Below, piece by piece: positions 17,844 to 27,896 of a DNA stretch of 64,000 nucleotides. Below the pieces are notes generated by a model that saw only the letters and a list, made by a program, of their open reading frames with translations, had not been told where the DNA came from and did no database searches. Source of the stretch: Desulfovibrio desulfuricans (GTDB lineage Bacteria; Desulfobacterota; Desulfovibrionia; Desulfovibrionales; Desulfovibrionaceae); the NCBI RefSeq assembly GCF_024460775.1, contig NZ_JANFYZ010000010.1:1-64000 (forward strand). The letters run 5' to 3'. The translations under genes were made by a program, and so were the position numbers. Position 1 is the stretch's first letter. Every line of letters begins with the position of its first letter.

Positions 17844-19109
17844 CTAATCCAGCGCGCTGAAGAGCAGCATGATGTTCAGCGCTGTCACGATGCCTGTGAG
17901 CGTGTAGAGCAGCAGCTTTGTGCCCTTGCCGTTGGCGTATTTGCCCATGACCTTGGGGGACGATGTCAGCGCCACCAGCGAAATCATGGTGATGGGCAAC
18001 TGTACCGAAAGAGCCATCTGCGAGAGCAGCAAGCCCTTGAAGGGGTCGCTGGTCAGCCAGATGAGCACAAGGCCGCAGCCCAGCGAGCCAACAATGCCCA
18101 TGACGCTGTGCTTGTCCTTGGTATTGTAGGGTTCGCCCGCCATGCCAGATGTCATGATGCCGCCCGCCATGCCCGATGTGACGGACGAGGCCACCCCGGC
18201 AAACAGCAGGGCCACGGCAAAAATCACGGAGGCGCTGTCGCCCAGTAGGGGTTTGAGCAGGTCGCGGGCCTGTTCAAGCTCCGTCACATGCTCCCCCGCT
18301 GTCCAGAACACCGCAGCAGCCAGAATAATCATGGCGCTATTGATGGCCCAACCCACCAGCATGGCAAAGAGCGTGTCAAAAAATTCATAGTCGAGCCTTT
18401 TTTTGATAAAGGCATCACCCTCAAGATTCCACTGACGGCTCTGAATAATTTCGGAATGCAAAAAAAGATTGTGCGGCATGACCACCGCGCCAAGTACGCT
18501 CATGATCACCAGCATGGAACCTTCGGGAAAGGCTGGCATCACCCAGCCCACCGCAGCCTTGGGAACCCACCCGGAAGGCACCAGCCACAGTTCGTACAAA
18601 AAGGCGATGCCGATCAGCGACACAAAGCCGATGATCCACTTTTCAACCTTGTTATACGTATTGAGCAGCAAAAGCCCGCCAGCCAGAAGGGCCGTAAGGG
18701 TTGCGCCAATGGGCAGGGGAATGGAAAAGAGCATGCGCAGGGCAATGGCCCCGCCGAGGATTTCAGCCATGCTGGTCATGACCGAAGCGCCAAAGGCGCT
18801 AAACAGCACGAGTCGGCCAATGGTGCAGGGAAAATACTCCGTTATGGCCTCGGCCATGCACTTGCCCGTCACAATACCCAGATGCGCCGCATTGTGCTGC
18901 AATACAATGAGCATAAAGGTGGAAAGGCTCACCATCCACAGCAGGGAATAACCGTACTCCGCCCCGGCGGCCAGATTGGCGGCCCAGTTGCCGGGGTCGA
19001 TAAAACCCACTGTCACCAGCAGGCCAGGCCCCACAAATTTGAGGAATTCTTCGCCCTTATGGGTAATGCCCGACACATTGCACTTGCTCCAAAAGCTTGT
19101 TGCACTCAT
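17844..19109 (-). CDS. mntH: Nramp-family divalent metal transporter
   Basis: 421-residue proton-coupled Mn2+/Fe2+ importer of the inner membrane. The two metal-site motifs are intact: DPGN in TM1 (IDPGNWAANLAAGAEYG, residues 38-41) and MPHN in TM6 (GAVVMPHNLFLHSEI). About eleven hydrophobic helices can be traced. I placed the start at ATG 19109 because GGAAGG lies five bases upstream; the frame continues to 19286 but that leader is Cys/Arg-rich and unlike the family. It is divergent from a chemotaxis receptor gene and upstream of the solute-binding/GTPase/ATPase operon. Confidence 0.92.
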   Translation of the reverse strand: MSATSFWSKCNVSGITHKGEEFLKFVGPGLLVTVGFIDPGNWAANLAAGAEYGYSLLWMVSLSTFMLIVLQHNAAHLGIVTGKCMAEAITEYFPCTIGRLVLFSAFGASVMTSMAEILGGAIALRMLFSIPLPIGATLTALLAGGLLLLNTYNKVEKWIIGFVSLIGIAFLYELWLVPSGWVPKAAVGWVMPAFPEGSMLVIMSVLGAVVMPHNLFLHSEIIQSRQWNLEGDAFIKKRLDYEFFDTLFAMLVGWAINSAMIILAAAVFWTAGEHVTELEQARDLLKPLLGDSASVIFAVALLFAGVASSVTSGMAGGIMTSGMAGEPYNTKDKHSVMGIVGSLGCGLVLIWLTSDPFKGLLLSQMALSVQLPITMISLVALTSSPKVMGKYANGKGTKLLLYTLTGIVTALNIMLLFSALD

Positions 19110-19412
19110 GCAAACCTTCCCGATCTTTAATTTTGAATAACCGGCGGTGCGCAGCCTGACCGCGCAGCAACACCGGATGCTGCCGTATTGCAACCTGACG
19201 GTATACGCACTCATGGGCAGCAGGCAAGTGCGGTCTGCCCCTCTTGCGCGCACGGGGAGTAGTACGTATGTGTCACCTGCCCCCATCGTTTTTTTTCATG
19301 TTACATTTGTATTTCAGATATTAAGATTCTGAAAAACAAACCGATAATCTTGTTAGCGTCAGATCCGCCAGGCTGGACGCATGTCCACTTCAGATTGAGC
19401 AGGAGCCTTGCT
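19110..19412. other. Divergent region mntH / chemotaxis receptor
   Basis: 303 bp with a clear dyad: TTTGTATTTCAGA (19306-19318) and TCTGAAAAACAAA (19328-19340) match at 12 of 13 positions around a 9-base centre. It lies between two divergent starts (19109 and 19413), a good place for an operator. No T-run follows on either strand. I cannot name the regulator. The remaining sequence shows no small gene I can support. Confidence 0.45.
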
Positions 19413-21503
19413 ATGACTATCAGACTGCGCGTTATTCTTGGATTCCTTTTTACAATTATTGTGATGGCAGCAGGCACCCTGCCCTTTATGATCATGACCA
19501 TGCGCAACAATGCCGAGGAAAGCTATACTTCCAATTCCTCAACCCAGTTGCGCCTCATGAACAACTATGTGGAAACATTCATCAGCGGGGCGGAACGCGA
19601 TGTCGCCCTTCTGGCGCAGGAACCTTACATTGCTGAAGCTGTGGGTCTTTTCCCCAACTTCTCCAACAATAAAGAAGCGGACGTTTTTCTTCGGGCCGAT
19701 CTTTCGGTAGATGCCTTCAAAACCGTTCAGCCGCTGGTGCGGCTTGACGAAGGCTCCGAAGATTACGTGGAAGCCTACGCAGGCTACACTGACGGCAGCT
19801 ACGCGACCTCTGCCGACAATACCAAGGTACCTGCTGGTTACAATACCAGCAAGCGGCCCTGGTACACGCAGCGCGCGGCTTCGTCGCAAAAGGTCGGCCT
19901 GGCCGACAGCTACCTTTCCATCACTGGTGAGCTGGTGGTGGCCATCACGCACAAAATGTTTTCGCGGCGGGGCGACTTTACGGGCGTTCTGGGCATCGAC
20001 GTTTCGCTCAACGGCCTGTCGCAGCGCTTTGCCGAACTCAATTTCGGCAAGACCGGCTACTTCATGCTGCTCGAAAACACGGGGCGCATCCTCTGCGACC
20101 CGCGCAACAAGGATCTGACGGGCAAGATCATTGGCAAGGACATACAGGATCCCGGCCTTGTAAAGCTGTTTGGCACCAAGGACGGCATGCTGCAAACCGT
20201 TGTGAACGGACATGAAGTACGCGCCAATGTGCTCACCACGCCGCATGGCTGGAAGATCCTCATGCTCCAGTCTGAAGAAGAAATTCTTGCGTCCACCAAC
20301 ACCGCCGTGCGTGCCAGCGTAATCATTACCCTCAGCGTTGCCCTGATCATGCTGCTGATCGCCTGGGCCATAGCGCGCTCCATCAATCGGCCCTTGAGCC
20401 TTATTGTTAAAGAGGCCGACAAGGTCGCCACCGGCGATCTCAACGTGAATCTTGACGCCCGGCAGTTCTACGGCGAGCTGGCCGAGCTGCACGCTGCCCT
20501 GCTGAACATGGTTGGCAACCTGCAGGAAATGATCACCACTTCCCGCCAGAAGAGCGAGGAGGCCGAGCAGCAGACAGCCCTGGCAAAAGCCGCCACAGAG
20601 CAGGCAGAGGCCGCGCGCAAAGAGGCGGAAAACGCCCGCCGCGAGGGCATGCTCTCTGCCGCCATGCAACTGGAAGAAGTGGTGAAGGTCATATCCTCCG
20701 CGTCCAACGAGCTTGAAGCCCACATAGGCCAGGCCAACCACCTTTCGAGCGAGTCTGCACTGCGCCTCGGCGATGCTGCCACAGCCATGAACCAGATGAA
20801 CGCCACGGTGCGCGAGGTGGCGAGCAATGCCTCGTCCGCTTCCGACATGTCTGACCAGACCAGAGCCAATGCCGAAAACGGCGAAAAAATCGTGCAGCAG
20901 GCCCTGCAAAGCATTGACCGCGTACACTCGGTTTCCATGGCGCTCAAGGATGACATGGGTACGCTCAACGAGCATGCCCAGGCCATCAGCCGCATCATGA
21001 ACGTTATTTCAGACATAGCCGACCAGACCAACCTGCTGGCCCTCAACGCCGCCATTGAAGCGGCCCGCGCTGGCGAGGCCGGACGCGGCTTTGCCGTGGT
21101 GGCCGATGAGGTGCGCAAACTGGCGGAAAAGACCATGGCTTCCACCAACGATGTGGGCAACGCCATTGCGGCCATCCAGCAAAGCACATCCAAGAGCGTG
21201 CAAAGCATGGACAACGCCCTTGAGCAGGTGCAAACCGCCACAACGTTTGCCAACAAGTCGGGTGAAGCCCTGCGCGAAATCGTCAACAACGCGCTTTCCA
21301 CTGCCGATCAGGTGCGCGCCATCGCAACTGCCAGCGAGGAACAGTCCGCAAGCAGCGACGAGATCAACAAGTCCATTCTTGAGGTCAATGAACGCTCCGA
21401 GCAGACGGCCCACGCCATGAACGCCGCTTCCGGCTCTGTGGCGGATCTGGCAACCCAGGCCAACACGCTGAGTCAGCTGGTGGCCGACATGAAGCGCGGC
21501 TAA
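19413..21503 (+). CDS. Methyl-accepting chemotaxis protein
   Basis: Transmembrane receptor of about 696 residues. TM1 is [19 protein letters not shown] periplasmic sensor of dCache type follows ([39 protein letters not shown]); this fold commonly binds amino acids or other small ligands. TM2 is [20 protein letters not shown], then a HAMP region and a long Glu/Ala coiled coil. The conserved signalling tip is [19 protein letters not shown] and [18 protein letters not shown]. The start at ATG 19413 has AGGAG seven bases upstream. No CheB/R docking pentapeptide is seen at the C-terminus (ends DMKRG). Confidence 0.95.
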   Translation: MTIRLRVILGFLFTIIVMAAGTLPFMIMTMRNNAEESYTSNSSTQLRLMNNYVETFISGAERDVALLAQEPYIAEAVGLFPNFSNNKEADVFLRADLSVDAFKTVQPLVRLDEGSEDYVEAYAGYTDGSYATSADNTKVPAGYNTSKRPWYTQRAASSQKVGLADSYLSITGELVVAITHKMFSRRGDFTGVLGIDVSLNGLSQRFAELNFGKTGYFMLLENTGRILCDPRNKDLTGKIIGKDIQDPGLVKLFGTKDGMLQTVVNGHEVRANVLTTPHGWKILMLQSEEEILASTNTAVRASVIITLSVALIMLLIAWAIARSINRPLSLIVKEADKVATGDLNVNLDARQFYGELAELHAALLNMVGNLQEMITTSRQKSEEAEQQTALAKAATEQAEAARKEAENARREGMLSAAMQLEEVVKVISSASNELEAHIGQANHLSSESALRLGDAATAMNQMNATVREVASNASSASDMSDQTRANAENGEKIVQQALQSIDRVHSVSMALKDDMGTLNEHAQAISRIMNVISDIADQTNLLALNAAIEAARAGEAGRGFAVVADEVRKLAEKTMASTNDVGNAIAAIQQSTSKSVQSMDNALEQVQTATTFANKSGEALREIVNNALSTADQVRAIATASEEQSASSDEINKSILEVNERSEQTAHAMNAASGSVADLATQANTLSQLVADMKRG

Positions 21504-21531
21504 CGCGACACATACCTTGCAACACCCATCG

Positions 21532-21568
21532 GGGCGTCCGCCATGCAAAGGTGGACGCCCTTTTTATT
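21532..21568 (+). terminator. Intrinsic terminator after the chemotaxis receptor
   Basis: GGGCGTCC (21532-21539) and GGACGCCC (21553-21560) form an 8-bp stem (extended by GCC/GGT) directly followed by TTTTTATT. Confidence 0.88.
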
Positions 21569-21717
21569 GACGCGTGGCAAAAGCTGCAGAGCCTTGTCCG
21601 GCGCATCGGCAAATATGGGATTGCGCCACGCAATTGTAACAAATCCATCATACATAACAGTCGTAAGCGCGGGTAGTTATTGCCCTGATGGTTACGCCAA
21701 TGCCACGGGAGTACACG

Positions 21718-23922
21718 ATGAAGCCTTCGGCTGTTATGAACAACAGGGAACTGAGCTGGCTCAGCTTTAACGAACGAATATTGCAGGAAGCCCGCGACCA
21801 CTCCACGCCGCTTATGCAGCGGCTGCGCTTTCTGGGTATTTTTTCCAGCAATCAGGACGAATTCATCAAGGTTCGCGTGGCTTCCCTTGTGCGACTTACC
21901 CGCTCCAAAAGCAAAATAAAGCCGCTGCTCATGGGCGGCTTGACCCCGGATGAAGCCTTGCAGCGCGTTAACGACAAGGCCGCCACCGCGCAAACGGCCT
22001 TTCGCGAAACCTACGAGGAAGTGCTGGACGCAATGGAGCACGAGGGCATACGCGTGCGAGACGAAACCGAACTCAGCGAAGGCCAGGATGCCTTTTGCCG
22101 GGGATATTTCGGCAATGTGGTCTATCCACAGCTGGTGCCGCTTATTCTGAACAAATCCGCCCGGCTGCCCTTTCTGCAAGACAGCCAGATATACCATGCT
22201 GTCAAGATGGAATCAGACGCGGCCCCCGGCAAATGCCGCTATGCGGTGCTGCGCATCCCCGTCAACGCGGCCTGCCCGCGCTTTGTGGAAATGCCCTCGT
22301 CACCCGGCTGCCACGACATCATCTTTGTGGACGACATCATCAGGCTGTGCCTGAACAATATTTTCTTCATGTTCAACTACGACCGCATTTCCGCATACAC
22401 CTTCAAGGTAATGCGCGATGCGGAGCTGAGCCTTGACGACGACGTGTCCAAAAGCCTCATTGAAAAAATGGAAGAAGGGCTGGAGCACCGCCTGCGGGGC
22501 CGCCCCGTGCGCCTTATCTACGACAGCGCCATGCCCGAAGACCTGCTCTTTCTGCTGGCCTCAAAGCTCAACCTCAAAAAGAGCGAGCTTGACCCTGGCG
22601 CGCGCTACCATATGATGCGCAGCCTCATGAACTTTCCGCGCGTGCGGCCCGATCTGGAAAACGCCGTCATGCCCGCCCTCACCCATCCGGATATCAAACC
22701 ATTTTCCAGCATTCTCAAGGTGGTGCGCAACAAGGATATTCTGCTGCACTTTCCCTACCACACATTCAATCATGTGGTGGAATTTCTGTGCGAGGCGGCC
22801 ATTGACCCCAAGGTGACAGATATTTCCATCACCCTGTACCGCACGGCAGACCATTCGCGTATCATCAATGCCCTTATAAATGCGGCGCAGAACGGCAAAA
22901 GGGTTACGGCCTGCGTAGAGCTCATGGCCCGCTTTGATGAAGAGCGCAATGTCAAAAGCATCGACATGCTGCATCAGGGCGGAGTGCGCGTTATCCACGG
23001 CCTCAAGGACCTCAAGGTGCACAGCAAGGTCATTCTTGTTGAGCGCGTCGAGGGCAGCAAAAAAACAGGCTATGTCTACATCGGCACCGGCAACTTCAAC
23101 GAAGATACGGCGCGGCTGTACAGCGACATGGGGCTGCTGACAGCCAATCCCGGATTTGCGGAAGACGCCCGCACCATCTTCAATTTTCTCAATGCCTCGC
23201 ACAAGCCGGTTTCGTGCCGGGAGCTGGTGGCGGCCCCCCAGTGCATGCGCGCCTTTTTCACCAACGCCATCGAACGCGAAATACGCAATGCCAAAGCCGG
23301 AAAAAAGGCGTACATCCACGTAAAACTCAACAGTCTTACCGATGAATCCATGATCCGGCTGCTTTACCGCGCCAGCAAGGCCGGGGTGGAAATACGCCTT
23401 ATTGTGCGCAGCGCCTGCTGCCTCAAGCCGCAGGTTCAGGATCTGAGCGAAAATATCCGGGCCATCAGCATTGTGGACAAATTTCTCGAGCATGCGCGCA
23501 TTGCGCTCTTTTGCAACAACGGCAGTGAACTGGCCTACATTTCAAGCGCCGACTGGATGCCCCGCAATCTTGACCGCAGGCTGGAGGTGGCGGCACCTGT
23601 CCACTGCCCGGCCCTGCGCCAGAATCTGCGGGATATTTTTGACATCCAGTGGGCGGACAACGTCAAGGCCCGCATTCTTGACGGCACCGGGGTCAACAAA
23701 TACAGCAAGGGCGAATCCGTGGCCCCCTGCCGCTCGCAAACGGTGCTGCACGAATATTACAGCCGCATGGCCGCCCGCCCTGCGGCAGATGCGCCTGCTG
23801 CCCAGCCCCCAACCAGCCGAGGCAAGAAGGAGCGGACGCCCGCTGCCAAAAGCCGAAGGCCCGCGCGCAAGCCCCCCTCCGCAGTGCAGGGTGATATGGC
23901 TGACGCACTGACCGAAACCTAG
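21718..23922 (+). CDS. ppk: Polyphosphate kinase 1
   Basis: Makes inorganic polyphosphate from ATP, reversibly. About 734 residues. The N-terminal domain begins NNRELSWLSFNERILQEA, with FLGIFSSNQDEF. The C-terminal phospholipase-D-like halves carry the two catalytic histidines: His435 in LKVHSKVILV and His592 in KFLEHARIALF, the same numbers as in the E. coli enzyme. YIGTGNFNEDTARLYSD is also diagnostic. I used ATG 21718 with GGGAG upstream; ATG 21688 is possible. The last ~45 residues are a Lys/Arg/Pro/Ala-rich tail that is not part of the family core. ppx follows. Confidence 0.96.
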   Translation: MKPSAVMNNRELSWLSFNERILQEARDHSTPLMQRLRFLGIFSSNQDEFIKVRVASLVRLTRSKSKIKPLLMGGLTPDEALQRVNDKAATAQTAFRETYEEVLDAMEHEGIRVRDETELSEGQDAFCRGYFGNVVYPQLVPLILNKSARLPFLQDSQIYHAVKMESDAAPGKCRYAVLRIPVNAACPRFVEMPSSPGCHDIIFVDDIIRLCLNNIFFMFNYDRISAYTFKVMRDAELSLDDDVSKSLIEKMEEGLEHRLRGRPVRLIYDSAMPEDLLFLLASKLNLKKSELDPGARYHMMRSLMNFPRVRPDLENAVMPALTHPDIKPFSSILKVVRNKDILLHFPYHTFNHVVEFLCEAAIDPKVTDISITLYRTADHSRIINALINAAQNGKRVTACVELMARFDEERNVKSIDMLHQGGVRVIHGLKDLKVHSKVILVERVEGSKKTGYVYIGTGNFNEDTARLYSDMGLLTANPGFAEDARTIFNFLNASHKPVSCRELVAAPQCMRAFFTNAIEREIRNAKAGKKAYIHVKLNSLTDESMIRLLYRASKAGVEIRLIVRSACCLKPQVQDLSENIRAISIVDKFLEHARIALFCNNGSELAYISSADWMPRNLDRRLEVAAPVHCPALRQNLRDIFDIQWADNVKARILDGTGVNKYSKGESVAPCRSQTVLHEYYSRMAARPAADAPAAQPPTSRGKKERTPAAKSRRPARKPPSAVQGDMADALTET

Positions 23923-24283
23923 AGTGGATTATCCTTCAATGGATTTACTGCCGTACGCGGATTATGAAAACAATCCGCACTCTGGACGGTTGCACGGCGA
24001 TACCGCCTTGCGGACAGGCAGATTCGGCATAATGATGCTCTGGAGACGCAGGCTTTTCCGCACGCTCTGCCCCCAAAAACCAGTGTATATTCCTGCGGTT
24101 TTGGTGTAGTCTTGCCGAACCGTGCCTCAGGGCGTGCGGTAACCACCACAAGGCATTCCACACCCTGCCGCAAGAGCAGTTTACGAATGAAGTGAGTTAA
24201 CTGCTCTGCAAGGATTTTTCTAAAAATTCTTGCCGCGAAATACGCGCAGGCAGGTTTTGCCTGCCGTAAGCGAGTATTTCAAG
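23921..24283. repeat. Run of inverted repeats between ppk and ppx
   Basis: The 386-bp gap has no supported gene but at least four stem-loops: AGAGTGGATT (23921-23930) with AATCCGCACTCT (23972-23983); GAGCAGTTTA (24174-24183) with TTAACTGCTC (24197-24206); GCAAGGATTTTT (24208-24219) with AAAAATTCTTGC (24222-24233); and GAAATAC (24237-24243) with GTATTTC (24274-24280) around an inner GGCAGG/CCTGCC (24249-24265). Three follow one another without gaps, so the transcript could form one composite structure. The first arm overlaps the ppk stop codon. Confidence 0.65.
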
Positions 24284-24308
24284 TGTTAAATGCTCTAGAG
24301 GAGACCGA

Positions 24309-25226
24309 GTGAAACCCAGCATGCTTGCCGCCATTGACGTGGGCTCCAATGCCATACGCTTTCTCATCAGCAATGTTGAAGAGCTGAGCCCCGACAAGCC
24401 AGTCAAAAAAAATGCCTACCTTCGCATTCCCATTCGCCTTGGGACGGATGTTTTCCTTTACGGGGCCATCTCTGAACAAAAGCAGGCCGCCTTTGTGGAC
24501 GCCATGATCGGCGTTGCCCATATCATGCGGGCCTACGGGGTTGACCACTACCGCATCTGCGCCACCAGCGCCATGCGCGATGCCGCCAACGGTCAGGACA
24601 TCATGAATCTGGTACGCGAAAAAACAGGCCTGCGCATTGATATCATCAGCGGGCTGGAAGAAGCGCAGATTCTCTTTAACGCCAACGCCCTCACCAGATA
24701 TACCGATGTGGACAGCGCTCTGTATGTGGATGTGGGCGGCGGCAGCACAGAGGTGGTCGCCCTGCGCGATGGCAAGCTGCAAGAGGCTTTTTCCTTTCAG
24801 CTCGGCACGGTGCGCATTCTCGCCAATGCGGTGAACCCGGCGGAACGAGAACGCTTTGCCACAGAAATGCGCAGACTGGGCGAAACCTATGCGCCGGAAT
24901 GCGTCATTGCCTCTGGCGGCAACATCAACAAGGTTTCAAAACTGCTCGAAAAGCGGGACGGCAAGCCCGTTGGCGCGCCGGAACTGCGCGCCCTGTACAA
25001 GGATCTGCTGGCCCTGCCGCTGGAAGGCCGCATGGAAAAATACGGACTCAACGCCTACCGCGCGGACGTTATTGTTCCGGCACTGGATATATTCCTCGGC
25101 GTAGTCGACATGTCGGGCGCAAAGCAGCTTGTCATACCCAAGATAGGCCTTGTGGACGGCATCATCCGCCATATGTGGCTCAATGCGGACAGCCTTGAAG
25201 ACCGGGCCTGCCCCGGAGCGATTTAG
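24309..25226 (+). CDS. ppx: Exopolyphosphatase / pppGpp phosphatase family (Ppx/GppA)
   Basis: 305 residues of the ASKHA-fold Ppx/GppA family: AAIDVGSNAIRFLISNV (phosphate loop 1), ICATSAMRDAANG, ISGLEEAQILF and YVDVGGGSTEVV (phosphate loop 2), ending GLVDGIIRHM. It is the short form without the C-terminal HD domain of E. coli Ppx, and could degrade polyphosphate, pppGpp or both. The GTG at 24309 is preferred over ATG 24321 because GAGGAG ends about seven bases upstream. Lying behind ppk, it makes a synthesis/degradation pair, though the long hairpin-rich gap suggests separate control. Confidence 0.93.
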   Translation: MKPSMLAAIDVGSNAIRFLISNVEELSPDKPVKKNAYLRIPIRLGTDVFLYGAISEQKQAAFVDAMIGVAHIMRAYGVDHYRICATSAMRDAANGQDIMNLVREKTGLRIDIISGLEEAQILFNANALTRYTDVDSALYVDVGGGSTEVVALRDGKLQEAFSFQLGTVRILANAVNPAERERFATEMRRLGETYAPECVIASGGNINKVSKLLEKRDGKPVGAPELRALYKDLLALPLEGRMEKYGLNAYRADVIVPALDIFLGVVDMSGAKQLVIPKIGLVDGIIRHMWLNADSLEDRACPGAI

Positions 25227-25862
25227 CCGCAATATCTCAACGTTGTTTTTTCCTGTTAGTCATGAAGCTGAGGATTCTCTGCCAAATGTGAAGTGAGGTC
25301 TCACGGATTTATAGTGATGCATTCGTATCAGCAGAGAGAGGCCCTTCCCTGAACGAGATATTCCCCCTGTGTGCGCACTCGCTTTTGGAAGTATAATCTG
25401 CACAACAATGCACATTCCCATTCTGGTCGTCTACCTCGCCCTACACTACAATACCCAATGGGGCTAAAATCATTTAACATGTTAATAAATATACTATTTT
25501 TAATTAAACCAAAGTAGTTTCATATTTCTATAATGGTTGTCGTGAGCAATCAATTCCAGTGGGCCGCGAAATTTTTCGCTTCGCAGCATCAATACCAGCC
25601 TGTATCATCTTGAAATTTTGCTAATTGCGCAAAAGTGAATTCATAAAAAACTAGTAAACTCTACAATGACATATAATATTCTTGAAAATGACAGATAGCT
25701 ACTTCAACGGCGACTACTTCTCCGAGCAAAAAATATAATCGCCGTCTCCTATATTCTTTAATGTCCCGTAGAGACAATATTTGCAGCTAAGCTCAGAAGA
25801 AATTATCCTGGTGCTACCTTGCCAATATTCTCCGCCCAGCTGGCCTGCAAAAAGGTGCCGCA
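25227..25862. other. AT-rich intergenic region without a recognisable gene
   Basis: 636 bp between the convergent ppx and acyltransferase genes. Base composition shifts sharply to AT after about 25440. Only short open frames occur and none has a ribosome site plus a plausible protein. No transposase fragment or long repeat was recognised. It reads as the edge of an imported or decaying segment. Confidence 0.5.
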
Positions 25863-27896
25863 TTATTTCCCCGAGCCTGCCAAGTACGGTCGGAGCGCCT
25901 GATCTCGCAGTAACAGATTCCCCACCTCTGTCAGATGATTATCATCATGATATAAGGGCATGCCGGAGGCTGTAAACCCTGCACAATGTCCAGAAGCGCA
26001 AAACACATTTATAGTGTCAATAATGGTGGCTCCGCGTATTTCCTGAAGGAGTGCAAGGTAAGGTGCCTGAAACTCACGGACCGCTCCGTGAGAAAGAACT
26101 TTGGCAGTTTTAAAGGAACGATGCGACCTGAAAGGCCTCATTATATAAAGTTTCGTGTCATCAGGATACTCAGGATTTTCGGAAACAATATACACAAGTT
26201 TACCATGATCATTTAAATAATCAACGTATACCTGCAAATCTTGCTTGTAGGTGGACACGCCAGCCGCACGTGCAGTCCAGCGATCAGTCTTTTTGCCCCC
26301 CTTAATGACCCGCATTCCAACAGATATAATAAAAACTTTTCTAATGTCCTGCTTCTCAGCAACAATGCGCAGCACCTTTTCAATTTCCTTCGGACGATCC
26401 TTACGCCAGACCCAGTCGGGGGCTCCCCTTAGATGTTCCGTTCCACCAGGCACGAGCCAGCCCAACAGTAGTGTATTATATCCCAACTCTTCTCCAAGAG
26501 CAGCTATTGAAGGAAAGGCGACCATGGCATGGCTGTCCCCAACAACGGCAATTGTTTCTGTTGCGCCTGTATGCATATATCGACAATACGTCAGATCGCC
26601 AGCCTGGATATCAGCATACTGCAACCCTTCATTATCCACGCCAGGTGGATACTTCAAGGCTTCAAATTGTTGCATGCTAAGATTGATCGCCTTACGGTTT
26701 GGCAATCCCTCGCTGTAATAAATGCTAAGCCCGGCCACACCCACAATCATCATAACAAAAATGAGTGCAGCTACTTTTGCGGAGCGCGCTCCCAGGCCAA
26801 AGCGCAACGGGCGCTCCACCATGACATAGGTTAATGTGGCAAGGAAAAAAGAAAGAAAAATAAGACCCGTCCGCAGAGTCAGTGTAGAAGCGTTAACAGT
26901 TCCCCCAATTATGAAAAAGAAAGACAGCAATGGCCAGTGCCATAGATATAGCGGATAGGAAATTTTACCAACGAACACAGCCACGGGGTTAGAGAGCACA
27001 AGCCGGTTGATAGGATTGGCAGGGCCAGCGGCAATTAACGCCAAGGTGCCAACCACAGGCATTACTCCCCCCCAACCCGGCCAAGGCTTATCACTTCGTG
27101 CAAGCAACAGCCCAGCACAAAGGAAACAACTGCCCACCAAAGCCAGAGGCAAATCTAAACCACGACCGTCACTAGTTGGAGAACTCTTGCGGAGAAAACG
27201 AAACCAGCACGTGTTCCATTCGTGGCGTACAGTCATGTCTGAGTGCATCTGCGATAAGGATGCAAGCCCTGCGCCAGCCAAGAGTTCCCAAAGGCGTGCA
27301 AAAGGGGAGTAGAAGTCAGCCCGAGCATCAATACGGAACAGATAGAGATTATCTAAAAATGATAATAGCCCCAAAAATATAATTACAAAACTTGGTAGGA
27401 TCCTATTTTTGAAGGAAAGCCAAATCAAAAAAGGGAAAAAAATATAAAACTGTTCCTCTATACCTAAACTCCAAAGATGCAAAAGTGGAGTATAACGAAC
27501 AGATGTATCGAAATAACTTGATTCCATCCAAGACAACAAGTTTGAAATAAACAGTGTGCCGCTAACTGCATGTTTTCCCAAAGAAGAATATTCATTCGGC
27601 CATAGCGCGAACCATCCGAATATTAATACTGCCGTCAATACGACAATCAAAGCGGGGAAAATGCGCAGGATACGACGGGCGTAAAAATCCCAGAAGCTAA
27701 ACCGACCATCGCGCAGATCACGCAGAATAATACCACCGATGAGGTACCCGGATATAACAAAGAACACATCCACACCGATAAATCCGCCTTTAAGCATATC
27801 CGGGAATGCATGAAACACCACCACAGATACCACAGCAAAAGCGCGCAGGCCATCAATATCAGGGCGATACACCTGAGGTTTGATGAGACTACTCAT
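25863..27896 (-). CDS. Acyltransferase-3 / SGNH fusion (OafA/YrhL type)
   Basis: 677 residues. Residues 1 to about 370 are an acyltransferase-3 membrane domain: YRPDIDGLRAFAVVSVVVFH with the catalytic His, then GGFIGVDVFFVISGYLIGGI and about ten helices. The C-terminal part is an SGNH-type esterase/transferase domain with VVGDSHAMVAF (nucleophile Ser) and YHDDNHLTEVGN (Asp-His pair). Such proteins move acetyl or other acyl groups across the inner membrane onto LPS O-antigen or peptidoglycan. GGAG lies six bases before ATG 27896. The gene is more AT-rich than its neighbours and sits alone, suggesting transfer; its target sugar is unknown. Confidence 0.92.
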   Translation of the reverse strand: MSSLIKPQVYRPDIDGLRAFAVVSVVVFHAFPDMLKGGFIGVDVFFVISGYLIGGIILRDLRDGRFSFWDFYARRILRIFPALIVVLTAVLIFGWFALWPNEYSSLGKHAVSGTLFISNLLSWMESSYFDTSVRYTPLLHLWSLGIEEQFYIFFPFLIWLSFKNRILPSFVIIFLGLLSFLDNLYLFRIDARADFYSPFARLWELLAGAGLASLSQMHSDMTVRHEWNTCWFRFLRKSSPTSDGRGLDLPLALVGSCFLCAGLLLARSDKPWPGWGGVMPVVGTLALIAAGPANPINRLVLSNPVAVFVGKISYPLYLWHWPLLSFFFIIGGTVNASTLTLRTGLIFLSFFLATLTYVMVERPLRFGLGARSAKVAALIFVMMIVGVAGLSIYYSEGLPNRKAINLSMQQFEALKYPPGVDNEGLQYADIQAGDLTYCRYMHTGATETIAVVGDSHAMVAFPSIAALGEELGYNTLLLGWLVPGGTEHLRGAPDWVWRKDRPKEIEKVLRIVAEKQDIRKVFIISVGMRVIKGGKKTDRWTARAAGVSTYKQDLQVYVDYLNDHGKLVYIVSENPEYPDDTKLYIMRPFRSHRSFKTAKVLSHGAVREFQAPYLALLQEIRGATIIDTINVFCASGHCAGFTASGMPLYHDDNHLTEVGNLLLRDQALRPYLAGSGK

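Noticed and set aside
21600..21717. Possible Pho box upstream of ppk
   Set aside because: On the minus strand CTGTTAT occurs once near 21655, but the second repeat with 11-base spacing is poor, so a PhoB site cannot be supported.
25430..25500. Short frames in the AT-rich gap as transposase remnants
   Set aside because: Translations on both strands show no conserved DDE-type or other mobile-element motif and are interrupted by stops.
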